Part shown: piece after piece, positions 1 to 8,443 of the stretch
How positions within the stretch are numbered: the first letter of the stretch is position 1
Layout: every line of letters starts with the position of its first letter
Source of the DNA: Lautropia sp.
Lineage (GTDB): Bacteria; Pseudomonadota; Gammaproteobacteria; Burkholderiales; Burkholderiaceae_E
Assembly (NCBI GenBank): GCA_030532895.1
Contig: JAUNKF010000017.1
Span: forward strand, 1-64,000
Length of the DNA: 64,000 nt
Reading direction: 5' to 3'
Position numbers and translations under genes: made by a program
Notes under the pieces: generated by a model
Databases searched by the model: none
Told to the model about the DNA's origin: nothing
What the model saw: only the letters and a program-made list of their open reading frames with translations

Positions 1-1608
1 ACCGAAACCGATTTCGACCCGCTGGAATTCGACCGCTATACGCGCTTCCAGGAAGTGACGCGGATGCTGGCCGAATCGGTGAACGACGTGTCGACCGTGC
101 AGCAGAACGCACTGCGTGCCGTGGATGCAGCCATGCAGGATCTGGCGCGTCAGGGCCAGGTGAGCCGTAGCCTGCAACAGAGCCTGATGCGGGTGCGGAT
201 GGTGCAGTTTTCCACCATCAATGACCGCCTGTATCGGGTGGTGCGCCAGGCCGGCAAGGACACCGACAAGCGCGTGACACTGGAAATCAAGGGCGGCCAG
301 GCCGAGATCGACCGTAACGTGCTCGACCGCATGGCAGGCCCGATCGAACATATCCTGCGCAATTCGGTGGCCCATGGCATCGAGGATCGCGTCAAGCGCG
401 CTCAGGTCGGCAAATCCGAGGTGGGTGAGGTGACGGTGGAGGTGAGCCAGGATGGCAACGAAGTCATCATGCGCTTCCTCGATGACGGCCAGGGTCTGGA
501 CTACGCAAAAATCGAGGCCAAGGCGCGTGAGCGTGGGCTGATCGAACCCGACCATGTGCCCACCGAGCGTGAGCTGGCGCAGATGATCTTTGCGCCGGGC
601 TTCTCGACGGCCAAGCAGGTGAGCGCGCTGGCCGGCCGCGGTGTGGGCATGGACGTGGTGCGTGCCGAGGTGGCGGGTCTGGGGGGGCGTATCGACCTGG
701 ATTCCACGCCGGGCAAGGGCAGTTGCGTGACGGTTCACCTGCCGGTGTCGCTGGCGGTGACGCAGGTGGTGCTGCTGGAGATCGAAGGCGGCAAGTTCGC
801 AGTGCAGAGCGCGCTGGTCGAGCAGATCATGCAGGTGCGCCCCGAGGCACTGGCTGAAGCCTATCAGGCCCAGCGCATCGACATCGGTGGCGAGAAGGTG
901 CCGTTCTATTTCCTCGGCAGCCTGCTGGAAATTGCCGGCTCACGGCCGGCGGCCCAGCGGATGGTGCCGGTGGTGTTGCTGCGCGCCGGGGCCACGCGGA
1001 TTGCCCTGCATGTGGATAGTGTGACGCCTAATCAGGAGGTGGTGATCAAGCATATTGGCCCGCAGCTGGCCCGCTTGGCCGGGGTGGCTGGTGCCACGGT
1101 GCTGGGCAATGGCGACATCGTGCTGATCCTGAACCCGGTGCAGCTGGCGATGGCGCGGGTGGCCAACCAGAGTGCGAAGGAAAATGCGGCCACCTTCAGT
1201 GCGAGCGAGTTGCAGACGGCTGCCACCGTGATGGTGGTGGATGACTCGGTGACGGTTCGGAAGGTGACGCAGCGCTTGCTGGTGCGCGAGGGCTACAACG
1301 TGCTGCTGGCCAAGGATGGTGTGGATGCGCTGCGCCAGATGCAGGAGTGCGTGCCGGATGTGATGCTGGTGGATATCGAGATGCCGCGCATGGACGGCTT
1401 CGATCTGACGAAGAACATCCGGGCGAGTGCGGAGTTCGGGCATGTGCCGATCATCATGATCACCTCACGCACGGCCGACAAGCATCGCAATCATGCGCTG
1501 TCGCTGGGCGTGGATGTGTTCCTGGGCAAGCCGTTCTCGGAGGACGAGTTGCTGCGGCAGGTGAAGAGCTTTGCGGCGCAGCGGGCGGGGAGTGTTGTGG
1601 CTTCTTGA
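1..1608 (+). CDS. chpA: CheA/ChpA-type hybrid histidine kinase, C-terminal part (5' end outside window)
   Basis: The reading frame is open from base 1, so the gene starts upstream. Visible order: a dimerisation helix region, an HATPase domain (N box HILRNSVAHGIE near 349-384, then DDGQGLD and GRGVGMDVV), a CheW-like coupling domain, and a C-terminal receiver domain with VMVVDDSVTVRK and the phospho-acceptor Asp in MLVDIEMPRMDG. This is the layout of ChpA/PilL, the kinase of the Pil-Chp system that controls type IV pilus twitching and surface sensing. In the known system the kinase phosphorylates PilG/PilH-type regulators. The histidine phosphotransfer domains would lie upstream of the window. 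Assignment to ChpA rather than another hybrid CheA rests on the receiver fusion and on the motif order. Confidence 0.9.
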   Translation, partial: TETDFDPLEFDRYTRFQEVTRMLAESVNDVSTVQQNALRAVDAAMQDLARQGQVSRSLQQSLMRVRMVQFSTINDRLYRVVRQAGKDTDKRVTLEIKGGQAEIDRNVLDRMAGPIEHILRNSVAHGIEDRVKRAQVGKSEVGEVTVEVSQDGNEVIMRFLDDGQGLDYAKIEAKARERGLIEPDHVPTERELAQMIFAPGFSTAKQVSALAGRGVGMDVVRAEVAGLGGRIDLDSTPGKGSCVTVHLPVSLAVTQVVLLEIEGGKFAVQSALVEQIMQVRPEALAEAYQAQRIDIGGEKVPFYFLGSLLEIAGSRPAAQRMVPVVLLRAGATRIALHVDSVTPNQEVVIKHIGPQLARLAGVAGATVLGNGDIVLILNPVQLAMARVANQSAKENAATFSASELQTAATVMVVDDSVTVRKVTQRLLVREGYNVLLAKDGVDALRQMQECVPDVMLVDIEMPRMDGFDLTKNIRASAEFGHVPIIMITSRTADKHRNHALSLGVDVFLGKPFSEDELLRQVKSFAAQRAGSVVAS

Positions 1609-1658
1609 TGCCTGTTTCTCTGGGGCCGAAGGCGTGTTGCTTCGATGCGGCACGCCGG

Positions 1659-1726
1659 GGGGCGGGGTAGCCAACGCAGCTTAGCGATCCAAGGATCGAA
1701 TGGCGCTGCATTGGCTACCCTGCCCC
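1659..1726. repeat. Long hairpin repeat, copy 1 (REP-like)
   Basis: A 22-nt arm (1659-1680) pairs with 1705-1726, with two G-T type mismatches, around a 24-nt loop (1681-1704). The loop itself contains the palindrome CGATCCAAGGATCG. The reverse complement of exactly this 24-nt loop forms the loop of a second hairpin at 3199-3274, whose basal stem has a different sequence. It could act as a terminator for the upstream kinase gene, but no T-tract follows. Confidence 0.8.
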
Positions 1727-1858
1727 ACAGCTTTTATGCTGCATGAAGACTGCTGCATTGGGGGGAGGGGGGCGTTTCAATCTGTTTGAATGAGTGCCGG
1801 GCGGATGGTGTGCTACGCTGAAAGCTCTCGGACGATTTCGTCGAACAGTGAGGAGACA

Positions 1859-3217
1859 ATGGGTTTTTTGACGACGCTGAAAGCCCGTTTGGCCAGCGGT
1901 GAGTGGGTTGCCGGGCAGTGTTTGCCTTCCATTCGCAGGATGTCGGTCGATGCGGGGGTGAGCCGTTACACGGTTGTCAGTGCCTATGGGGCGCTGGTCA
2001 GCGAAGGTGTCCTTGAGGTGCAGCAAGGCAAGGGGTTCTTTGTTTCCAGCCTGATGTCTCGCGCTGGCTGTTCGGAAGTGATTCAATCTGCCCAGATGAC
2101 GGATCCGTTGTACAAGTTGCTTCAAGCACCCCCCAATGCACTGAAACTCGGTTGTGGTTGGTTGCCCTTGTCATGGCGCGATACGGAAGCCTTGGCCAAG
2201 GCCGTCCGGAAGACGGCCCGCTCGGGAAGAGGGGCCTTGGTTGAATATGGTGATATTCAAGGCTACTTTCCGTTGAGAAAGCAGTTGTCTGTTCATCTTC
2301 GGAGAAGTGCGCAGCTGGATGTTTCTCCAACCCAGATTCTGACGTCACTGGGTGCCACTCAGGCGCTTGATCTGGTTTTGAGGCTTCTCGTCAAGCCGGG
2401 AGATGTTGTCCTGGTGGATGAGCCGTGTAATGGGAATCTGGTCAAATTGATCCGGGTGCATGGTGCTGTGCCGGTAGGGGTGCCCAGGGGAAGGGATGGC
2501 CCTGATATCGCTGTGCTCGATCGCGTGCTGAGTGCTCATCGGGTCAAGGTTTTTGTTTGCAATAGCACCTATCACAATCCAACGGGCAGCGGGCTGACCT
2601 CAAAAGTGGCTTTCGAGGTCTTGAGACGCGCTCTGGTGCATGATTTTTTCATCCTGGAAGATGATGTCTATGGCGACTTTTTTCCGGGAGTGAGGCAGAC
2701 ATTTGCAGGGCTGGACGGTCTTGATCGTGTCATTTATGTGGGCAGTTTTTCAAAGACCTTGTCCGCGTCGTTGAGAATTGGCTATATCGTTTCTTCAATC
2801 AGTTTGATGGAGCCGTTGATCAGGCTGAAGATGTTGACTTCGGTGGCGGTTCCCGGGTTTTGCGAGCGTTTCGTCAGTTCCATCCTGGTGGATGGCACCT
2901 ATCATCGTCACGCTCATGACATTCAGCGTCAATTGATGATGCAGCAGCGGCGTGCCCAGAAAGCCCTGAAGCGTCAGGGCTGGTGGTTCGATATCGAGCC
3001 GGATGGGGGAATGTTCTTGTGGGTTCATCATCCAGACATGGATGATCTGAGCCATTTCATTGAGCGTCTTGAGGAACTGGGTGTTCTTTTGATGCCTGGT
3101 ACTGCCTTTTCAGTGTCGCAGAATTTTGGTGACAGGACTCGAATCAATGTTGCGCACTGGGCTGACAGGCTTGAACGGTTCTTTGATGCTGCAACAAGCC
3201 GAGGGGCGGGGTATTGA
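1859..3217 (+). CDS. MocR/PdxR-family transcriptional regulator (GntR HTH + aminotransferase fold)
   Basis: The 452-residue protein has an N-terminal winged helix of GntR type (roughly residues 5-70, with SIRRMSVDAGVSRYTVVSAY and then the wing) and a large fold-type-I aminotransferase-like domain. The PLP-binding lysine is in YVGSFSKTLSASLRIGY, and the DEPCNGNL and NPTGSG motifs are present. Members of this family bind PLP and regulate vitamin B6, GABA, taurine or similar amine metabolism. The start was chosen at 1859, preceded by GAGGAG, rather than the upstream in-frame ATG at 1790, which has no ribosome binding site. No enzyme gene lies next to it, so the target is unknown. Its codon use is noticeably richer in A/T than its neighbours, and hairpin repeats flank it on both sides, which suggests possible transfer. 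Confidence 0.88.
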   Translation: MGFLTTLKARLASGEWVAGQCLPSIRRMSVDAGVSRYTVVSAYGALVSEGVLEVQQGKGFFVSSLMSRAGCSEVIQSAQMTDPLYKLLQAPPNALKLGCGWLPLSWRDTEALAKAVRKTARSGRGALVEYGDIQGYFPLRKQLSVHLRRSAQLDVSPTQILTSLGATQALDLVLRLLVKPGDVVLVDEPCNGNLVKLIRVHGAVPVGVPRGRDGPDIAVLDRVLSAHRVKVFVCNSTYHNPTGSGLTSKVAFEVLRRALVHDFFILEDDVYGDFFPGVRQTFAGLDGLDRVIYVGSFSKTLSASLRIGYIVSSISLMEPLIRLKMLTSVAVPGFCERFVSSILVDGTYHRHAHDIQRQLMMQQRRAQKALKRQGWWFDIEPDGGMFLWVHHPDMDDLSHFIERLEELGVLLMPGTAFSVSQNFGDRTRINVAHWADRLERFFDAATSRGAGY

Positions 3218-3274
3218 CCGCAGCGCCATTCGATCCTTGGATCGCTAAGCTGTGGTCAGTACCTCGCCCCTCGG
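3199..3274. repeat. Long hairpin repeat, copy 2 (inverted relative to copy 1)
   Basis: A 26-nt arm (3199-3224) pairs with 3249-3274 with only three G-T type mismatches. The 24-nt loop (3225-3248) is the exact reverse complement of the loop at 1681-1704. The stop codon of the MocR gene (3215-3217) lies inside the 5' arm. The element sits between two convergent genes. Confidence 0.8.
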
Positions 3275-3317
3275 CTCTCCCTATCGGGTAGGCTGCCCCT
3301 ACCGGGCAGATGGGCTG

Positions 3318-4523
3318 TTAATCCCAATAAGCCTTGCCCGTTTCACCCTCGTACACCGAGCGGTCTTCGACCAGCGTGACGTTGACCGGGTTCAGCTTGC
3401 CGCCGGCTTTCCAGTCTTCGGGCACGCCCCAGATCATGCACTGCAGGCGCTTGACGCGCTCCAGGTCGGCGTTCCAGCACATGCGGACTTCACGGGGGCT
3501 GCCGCCTTGCAGCACCATCAGCTGTTCAAGCTGGGCGCCATTTGACCACTGCTTGAGCGTGCCGAAGGGGACGAGTTCGTTCAGCTTGACCTTGTAGGGG
3601 CTGTCGGCCGTGAGCGCTGCGTTGAGTTCTTGCGAGGGCTGGCGGGACATGTCAACCGAGCGGGTCGTCATGTTGGCGCCCACCGTGACATCTTCGGCCG
3701 TGAGGGTGACGGGCACTTTCATGCTGAAGAGGTTGAACGGGCGCGGCGGCGTGTAGGCTTTGGCAAAGACCGAATTGTCGATCGAATAGGTGTGCTCGCC
3801 GGCTGCCACTGGCGCATAGATCTTGCCGTTGCAACCAAAGCCATGGATGAAGCCCACGATCATGAAGTTCGGGTCACGTTGATAGTTGCCCAGATCGGTT
3901 TCGGCAAAGAAATTGATCATGCCCTCGGATCCTTTGGAACCATCCGGGCCGTTGGCGGGTTTCAGGCCATCATGGCCGCAGGGCTTTTGCTCCAGCATGG
4001 CCACGAACACATCACCGCGCACGCCTTGTGCGGAGACCGGGGCGACTTCACCCGGTGCGGCGGGGGGCGTGGTGGCGCCAGGGGCTGCTGCTGGTGGTGT
4101 TGCGCCAGCGTCGGCGCCGGCAGCAGGCGGTGTGGCACCAGCGGTGGGCGGCGTGGGCGTGGCACCGGCGGCTGGTGGCGTGGTGGGGGTGCTGCTCGCG
4201 TTGCTGCTGCTGTCGCTGTTGCTGGGGCCGCCTGCGCCATTGCCTGAGCCCGAGCCGGTGGCACTGGCTTCGCCGCTGTTGCCGCTGCTCTGGCCAGGTG
4301 TGCCGCTTTGTCCGGCGGTGGCGTCTGCGCCGCTGCCGGCATTGGCGATGGCGGTGCTGTTGGCGTCCACGTTCACGTTCAGGGTGCTGCCGGCGCCTGG
4401 TGCGGTGGGGCTGCTGGAGACGGCGCGGTCACTGCCACCGCTGCTGCTGCTACCGCCACAGGCGGCCAAAAGCAGGGCCAAGGCGGCTGCGGTCATCGGG
4501 ATGCGAATGGGCTGAATGCTCAT
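3318..4523 (-). CDS. Secreted lipoprotein, short member of a local paralogous family
   Basis: This 401-residue protein has a lipoprotein signal ending LALLLAACGGSSSS, so Cys22 or so would be lipidated. A Ser/Gly/Ala/Pro/Thr-rich low-complexity linker of about 140 residues follows, then a globular C-terminal domain. That domain begins with GVRGDVFVAML and ends with motifs VPFGTLKQW, MCWNADLERVKRLQC and WGVPEDWKAG. The same motifs occur in the three larger lipoproteins at 37018-43281 (RGDVLATAL, VPFGTVRTW, RLSCVRWAVP), so this is a shorter, separate member of that family. Function unknown. The linker resembles a cell-surface spacer. It is transcribed towards the MocR gene and ends just after the hairpin repeat. 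Confidence 0.8.
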   Translation of the reverse strand: MSIQPIRIPMTAAALALLLAACGGSSSSGGSDRAVSSSPTAPGAGSTLNVNVDANSTAIANAGSGADATAGQSGTPGQSSGNSGEASATGSGSGNGAGGPSNSDSSSNASSTPTTPPAAGATPTPPTAGATPPAAGADAGATPPAAAPGATTPPAAPGEVAPVSAQGVRGDVFVAMLEQKPCGHDGLKPANGPDGSKGSEGMINFFAETDLGNYQRDPNFMIVGFIHGFGCNGKIYAPVAAGEHTYSIDNSVFAKAYTPPRPFNLFSMKVPVTLTAEDVTVGANMTTRSVDMSRQPSQELNAALTADSPYKVKLNELVPFGTLKQWSNGAQLEQLMVLQGGSPREVRMCWNADLERVKRLQCMIWGVPEDWKAGGKLNPVNVTLVEDRSVYEGETGKAYWD

Positions 4524-5098
4524 GGTGCAGATCCTCCGAACTGTTTCGTTTGTGTTGAAAAAATTCTAGGGTTGATTCCTGTGCCTCGAATGAACTTGTT
4601 GCTTTTTCACCAAAGAGTGTGCCGTCCGTCGGCCAGGTGCTTGCGTCAATCGGTTTTTTTGCGACGGTGTGTATCTGTGCTGTGACAAGTCCTCGAAGAC
4701 TGACATGCACGCTCGCGGCGACGGGAGGAGTGCCTCGCTGGATGGCGGGCGTGCCAGCTGTTGTCTTGGTGATGGGCAGCGGTAGCTCCGGCAGGTGCCG
4801 GCTCCATGGGGCCCGTGTGCCGGTTTTGTTGCCGCTCAACGAGACCGTCCGCCCTGGCGGGCGAGAGGCGCCTTGTCTGCTGTGGATGGTGGGGCTGTGG
4901 GGGCTTGTACAGGGGCCCCCGTGCGTGAGCATGCACGACGGGCCAGTGCTGGCCGGCGATACAATCCAGCACGGCCCTTGCGGATGTGTCTGGCTGAGTC
5001 GCCGCCAGGTGCACTGTCAGGTATCGTGGCTTTCCTGCCACTGAAGTGTCAGAAGCCAGTACAAGCAAGCCACACGTTGAGGATCTCCACCCTGTCCC
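4524..5098. other. Intergenic region between divergent lipoprotein and ruvX genes
   Basis: No convincing gene in 575 bases; the open frames here are short or overlap ruvX out of frame. It must hold the promoters of both flanking genes. At 4942-4957 there is a small palindrome (GGCCAGTGCTGGCC), preceded by GTGCGTGAGCATGCACGACG, which weakly resembles the interspersed GTGTCATGCA-type element described elsewhere in the window. Confidence 0.5.
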
Positions 5099-5608
5099 AT
5101 GAACACGCCTGTCCAGACCCTGATGGCTTTCGATTTTGGCGAGAAGCGTATTGGCGTGGCCGTGGGCAACACGCTGACGGGGGCGGCCGAACCCTTGGCC
5201 ACGCTCTTTGAGCTGAGCGTGGATGAGCGCTTTGCGCGGATCGGCAAGTTGCTGGCCGAGTGGCGGCCGGCTCGTCTGGTGGTGGGTCGGCCCATGCATC
5301 CGGATGGCACGCCGCATCAGGTGACGGCGCTTGCCGAAAAGTTCGCTCGCCGGCTGGAGGGGCGCTTCGGCTTGCCGGTGGCGCTGGTGGACGAGCGCTA
5401 CAGCAGCGTGGCGGCGCAGGCCCGGTTGGCGGAAGAGGCTGATTGGGCGTCTGAGGCCGAGTGGCAGCTGGAGGGCGGGCGGCGACGCGCGGGTGCGGCA
5501 CGGGGCAGCAAGAGGCGACGCAACCAGCCGGCAGCGGCGGGTGGCACGGACGATGCGATGGCCGCTGCCATCATCCTGGAACAATATCTGAGTGAGAACC
5601 GATCATGA
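5099..5608 (+). CDS. ruvX: Putative pre-16S rRNA nuclease / Holliday junction resolvase-like YqgF
   Basis: The 169-residue protein has the RNase H-like fold of YqgF/RuvX: an N-terminal [15 protein letters not shown] strand-loop with the first catalytic Asp, [14 protein letters not shown] in the middle, [10 protein letters not shown] with the acidic Glu, and a C-terminal [11 protein letters not shown] with the last Asp. In Escherichia coli YqgF takes part in 16S rRNA 5' maturation; a resolvase role has also been proposed. It is longer than the usual 135-145 residues because of a basic, Arg/Gly/Ala-rich insertion (about residues 120-150) just before the last motif. Its stop overlaps the pyrR start (ATGA), so the two are translationally coupled. 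The neighbouring yqgE often seen in this place is absent. Confidence 0.9.
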   Translation: MNTPVQTLMAFDFGEKRIGVAVGNTLTGAAEPLATLFELSVDERFARIGKLLAEWRPARLVVGRPMHPDGTPHQVTALAEKFARRLEGRFGLPVALVDERYSSVAAQARLAEEADWASEAEWQLEGGRRRAGAARGSKRRRNQPAAAGGTDDAMAAAIILEQYLSENRS

Positions 5609-6120
5609 GCAACCGGTTGCCTGCGGATGCCGAGACCATTTTCCGGCGTCTGTCCGATTCGTTGAAAGCTTCCATCGAGGCCGCGGGCGGCGTGCCGCCG
5701 GCGCTCATCGGCATCCATTCGGGGGGGGCCTGGCTGGCGGCTCGCCTGCATCATGAGCTGGGGCTGTCGTCTCCGCTGGGATTTTTGTCCATTGCCTTTC
5801 ACCGGGACGATTTGCAGGCGCGTGGGCTGCCGGGCCGGTTGCAGGCCACGCAGATCGATTTCGAGGTGACGGGGCAGTCGATCGTGCTGATCGATGACAT
5901 CCTCCACACGGGCCGCACGATCCGGGCGGCGCTGAACGAGATTTTTGATTACGGTCGGCCATCGCGGGTGTCGCTCGCGGTGCTGATCGACCGCCAGGGG
6001 CGCGAGCTGCCGATTCAGCCCGATCATGTCGGGGCGCAGATTCCGCTCCAGCCAGGTGAGCGCCTGGTGCTGAGTCAGCAGACGAGCGGCCTGTTCGATC
6101 TGCGCATCGACAACGTGTAA
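5605..6120 (+). CDS. pyrR: PyrR-type bifunctional pyrimidine regulator / uracil phosphoribosyltransferase
   Basis: The 171 residues match the type I phosphoribosyltransferase fold, with the PRPP-binding loop [18 protein letters not shown] near residues 92-109 and the N-terminal [10 protein letters not shown] segment. PyrR proteins regulate pyrimidine genes and many convert uracil and PRPP to UMP. The gene overlaps ruvX by four bases and lies 15 bases before pyrB, so it is part of the pyrimidine operon. Whether it binds RNA as in Bacillus cannot be judged here: no PyrR attenuator was seen in the short spacer before pyrB. Confidence 0.9.
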   Translation: MSNRLPADAETIFRRLSDSLKASIEAAGGVPPALIGIHSGGAWLAARLHHELGLSSPLGFLSIAFHRDDLQARGLPGRLQATQIDFEVTGQSIVLIDDILHTGRTIRAALNEIFDYGRPSRVSLAVLIDRQGRELPIQPDHVGAQIPLQPGERLVLSQQTSGLFDLRIDNV

Positions 6121-6135
6121 AAGGAGAGGGATATC

Positions 6136-7083
6136 GTGAAGCATTTGCAGGTCGATGAAAACGGCCGTTTGCGTCATCTGCTGACGCTGGAAGGCATGTC
6201 GCGCGAGCTGATCCACAAGATTCTGGACAACGCTTCGTCCTTTCTGAACGTGTCGAATCGCGAGATCAAGAAAGTGCCCCTGCTGCGGGGCCGTTCGGTC
6301 TTCAACCTGTTTTTCGAGGATTCGACCCGAACCCGTACCACCTTCGAGATCGCGGCCACGCGCCTGTCGGCCGATGTGGTCAACCTCAACATCAACACGT
6401 CGTCCACCAAAAAGGGCGAATCACTGCTCGACACCATTGACAATCTGCAAGCGATGGCGGCTGATCTGTTCGTGGTGCGCCATGGCCAGAGCGGAGCGGC
6501 CCATCTGATCGCGCAGCACGTGGGCGATGGCGTGCACGTGGTCAATGCGGGCGATGGCCGCCATGCGCATCCCACGCAGGGCTTGCTGGACATGTACACG
6601 ATCCGGCATTTCAAGGGCGATTTCACGAAGCTCAGCGTGGCCATCGTGGGGGACATCACGCATTCGAGGGTGGCACGCTCCAACATTCATGCCCTGACGA
6701 CCTTGGGCGTGCCCGATGTGCGCGTGGTGGGGCCGCTCACGCTGCTGCCGGGCGGGCTGGATCAGCTGGGCGTGACGCGTTATACCGATCTGAAAGCGGG
6801 CTTGAAGGATGTGGACGTGGTGATCATGCTGCGACTGCAGAATGAGCGGATGCGTGGGGCGTTGCTGCCTTCGCCGCAGGAGTATTTCAAGAACTATGGC
6901 CTCACCCGAGAAAAGCTCGCACTGGCCAAGCCCGATGCCATCGTCATGCACCCTGGCCCGATGAATCGGGGCGTGGAGATCGAATCGGCGGTGGCTGATG
7001 GGCCGCAGTCCGTCATCCTGCAACAGGTCACGTTCGGGATTGCGGTGCGGATGGCCGTGATGAGCATGTTGGCAGCGGGTTAA
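6136..7083 (+). CDS. pyrB: Aspartate carbamoyltransferase catalytic subunit
   Basis: PyrB (315 residues) condenses carbamoyl phosphate with aspartate, the first committed step of pyrimidine synthesis. The carbamoyl-phosphate loop [12 protein letters not shown] is near residues 56-67, followed by [20 protein letters not shown] and [11 protein letters not shown]. The start is GTG at 6136, supported by AAGGAGAGGG six bases upstream. There is no pyrI nearby. Instead the next gene is an inactive dihydroorotase, which points to the class A dodecameric enzyme (PyrB plus PyrC') known from Pseudomonas. Confidence 0.95.
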   Translation: MKHLQVDENGRLRHLLTLEGMSRELIHKILDNASSFLNVSNREIKKVPLLRGRSVFNLFFEDSTRTRTTFEIAATRLSADVVNLNINTSSTKKGESLLDTIDNLQAMAADLFVVRHGQSGAAHLIAQHVGDGVHVVNAGDGRHAHPTQGLLDMYTIRHFKGDFTKLSVAIVGDITHSRVARSNIHALTTLGVPDVRVVGPLTLLPGGLDQLGVTRYTDLKAGLKDVDVVIMLRLQNERMRGALLPSPQEYFKNYGLTREKLALAKPDAIVMHPGPMNRGVEIESAVADGPQSVILQQVTFGIAVRMAVMSMLAAG

Positions 7084-7089
7084 GGAGCG

Positions 7090-8433
7090 ATGATGAACAA
7101 GGGCGTGATCAGAACGGGGCGTGACACCGCCGGGCAGCCGGCGCGTTTTTCGGTCGTCGGTGCGCGGTTGGTGGATCCGTGGTCGGGCATGGATCAGGAG
7201 GCCGATCTGCATGTGGCGGATGGCCATATCGTGGGTATTGGGGCGTTGCCTGATGGTTTTGTGCCTGATCGTGTGGTCGAGGCAGCCGGCCTGGTGCTGT
7301 CACCGGGTTTCGTCGATCTGTCGGCGCGCCTGCGCGAGCCGGGTTTTGAATACAAGGCCTCGATGACGAGCGAGATGCAGGCGGCCGTGGCCGGGGGCGT
7401 CACGGCGCTCGTGTGCCCGCCGGATACCGATCCGGCGCTCGATGAGCCGGGTCTGGTCGAGATGCTGAAGGCTCGCGCCTACCGGCTGGGGCTGGCGGGC
7501 CTCTATCCGTTGGGGGCGCTGACGCTGGGTCTCGCTGGGGAGCGGATCACCGAGATGTCGGAGCTGACCGAGGCCGGCTGCGTGGGTTTTGCGCAGGCCA
7601 ACCGGCCCATCGAGGACACGCGCTCGCTCTTGCGCGCCATGCAGTATGCGCATTCTTATGGTTACACCGTGTGGCTGAATCCGGTCGATCCTTTCCTCGG
7701 CAAGGGCGGCGTCATGCATGCCGGCCCGATCGCCTCGCGCCTGGGCCTGCCCGGCAACCCGGTGATGAGTGAAACGGTGGCGCTGCACACCATCTGCGAA
7801 CTGGTGGCCGCCATCGGTGTACGCGTGCATCTGTGTCGGCTGTCGTCCGCTGCCGGTGTGGCGCTGGTGCGTCAGGCCAAGGCAAGTGGCTTGCCGATCA
7901 CGGCCGACGTGGCCGTGCATCATCTGCATCTGACGGACAACGATGTCAGCTTTGACGATACCTATCACCGGGTGGAGCCGCCGTTCCGTGCGCAGCGTGA
8001 TCGCGATGCGCTGAGAGCCGGCCTGCTGGATGGCACGATCGACGCGATCTGCTCGGATCACACCCCGGTGGTGGAGGACGCGAAGCGGATGCCTTTTGGT
8101 GAAGCCGAGCCGGGGGTGACGGCGCTGGAGCTGCTGCTGCCGCTTGCCTTGAAATGGGCGGAAGAATCGGGTGTGGGCCTCTTGCCGATGCTCGACAAGC
8201 TGACGCGGATGCCGGCCACCATCGCCGGCATCGATCCTGCACGTGAGGATCGGCCGGCGGGCCTGGCCGTGGGGGCCGTGGCCGATTTGTGCCTCTTCGA
8301 TCCCAACGCGCATTGGGTCGTGTCGGACGACACGCTCTGGAGCCTGGGCAAGGACACGCCCTACCTGGGCCGCGAGTTGCGGGGCCATGTCCGGTTGACG
8401 GCGGTTGAAGGGCGCCTGGTCTTCGAGGATTGA
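7090..8433 (+). CDS. pyrC': Dihydroorotase-like PyrC' (probably non-catalytic partner of PyrB)
   Basis: The 447-residue amidohydrolase-fold protein starts six bases after pyrB. It retains the family signature LREPG and a downstream DAICSDHTPV, but the metal-binding His-x-His of active dihydroorotases is replaced: the stretch reads SPGFVDLSARLREPG, where active enzymes have DxHxHxREPG. A second histidine in the late motif (DHAPH in active enzymes) is Val here. In Pseudomonas putida the equivalent overlapping pyrC' product is inactive and is needed to assemble aspartate carbamoyltransferase. By analogy this protein is likely structural, and an active pyrC should exist elsewhere in the genome. 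Confidence 0.88.
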   Translation: MMNKGVIRTGRDTAGQPARFSVVGARLVDPWSGMDQEADLHVADGHIVGIGALPDGFVPDRVVEAAGLVLSPGFVDLSARLREPGFEYKASMTSEMQAAVAGGVTALVCPPDTDPALDEPGLVEMLKARAYRLGLAGLYPLGALTLGLAGERITEMSELTEAGCVGFAQANRPIEDTRSLLRAMQYAHSYGYTVWLNPVDPFLGKGGVMHAGPIASRLGLPGNPVMSETVALHTICELVAAIGVRVHLCRLSSAAGVALVRQAKASGLPITADVAVHHLHLTDNDVSFDDTYHRVEPPFRAQRDRDALRAGLLDGTIDAICSDHTPVVEDAKRMPFGEAEPGVTALELLLPLALKWAEESGVGLLPMLDKLTRMPATIAGIDPAREDRPAGLAVGAVADLCLFDPNAHWVVSDDTLWSLGKDTPYLGRELRGHVRLTAVEGRLVFED

Positions 8434-8443
8434 CCGGCGACTC

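Noticed and set aside
1609-1858. An upstream extension of the MocR protein beginning at 1790
   Set aside because: The extension of 23 residues is not part of the family fold and ATG 1859 has a clear GAGGAG.
3630-4558. Long plus-strand open frames rich in Gly, Ala, Arg and Trp opposite the short lipoprotein gene
   Set aside because: They are antisense to the low-complexity GC-rich linker of the real gene and lack ribosome binding sites.
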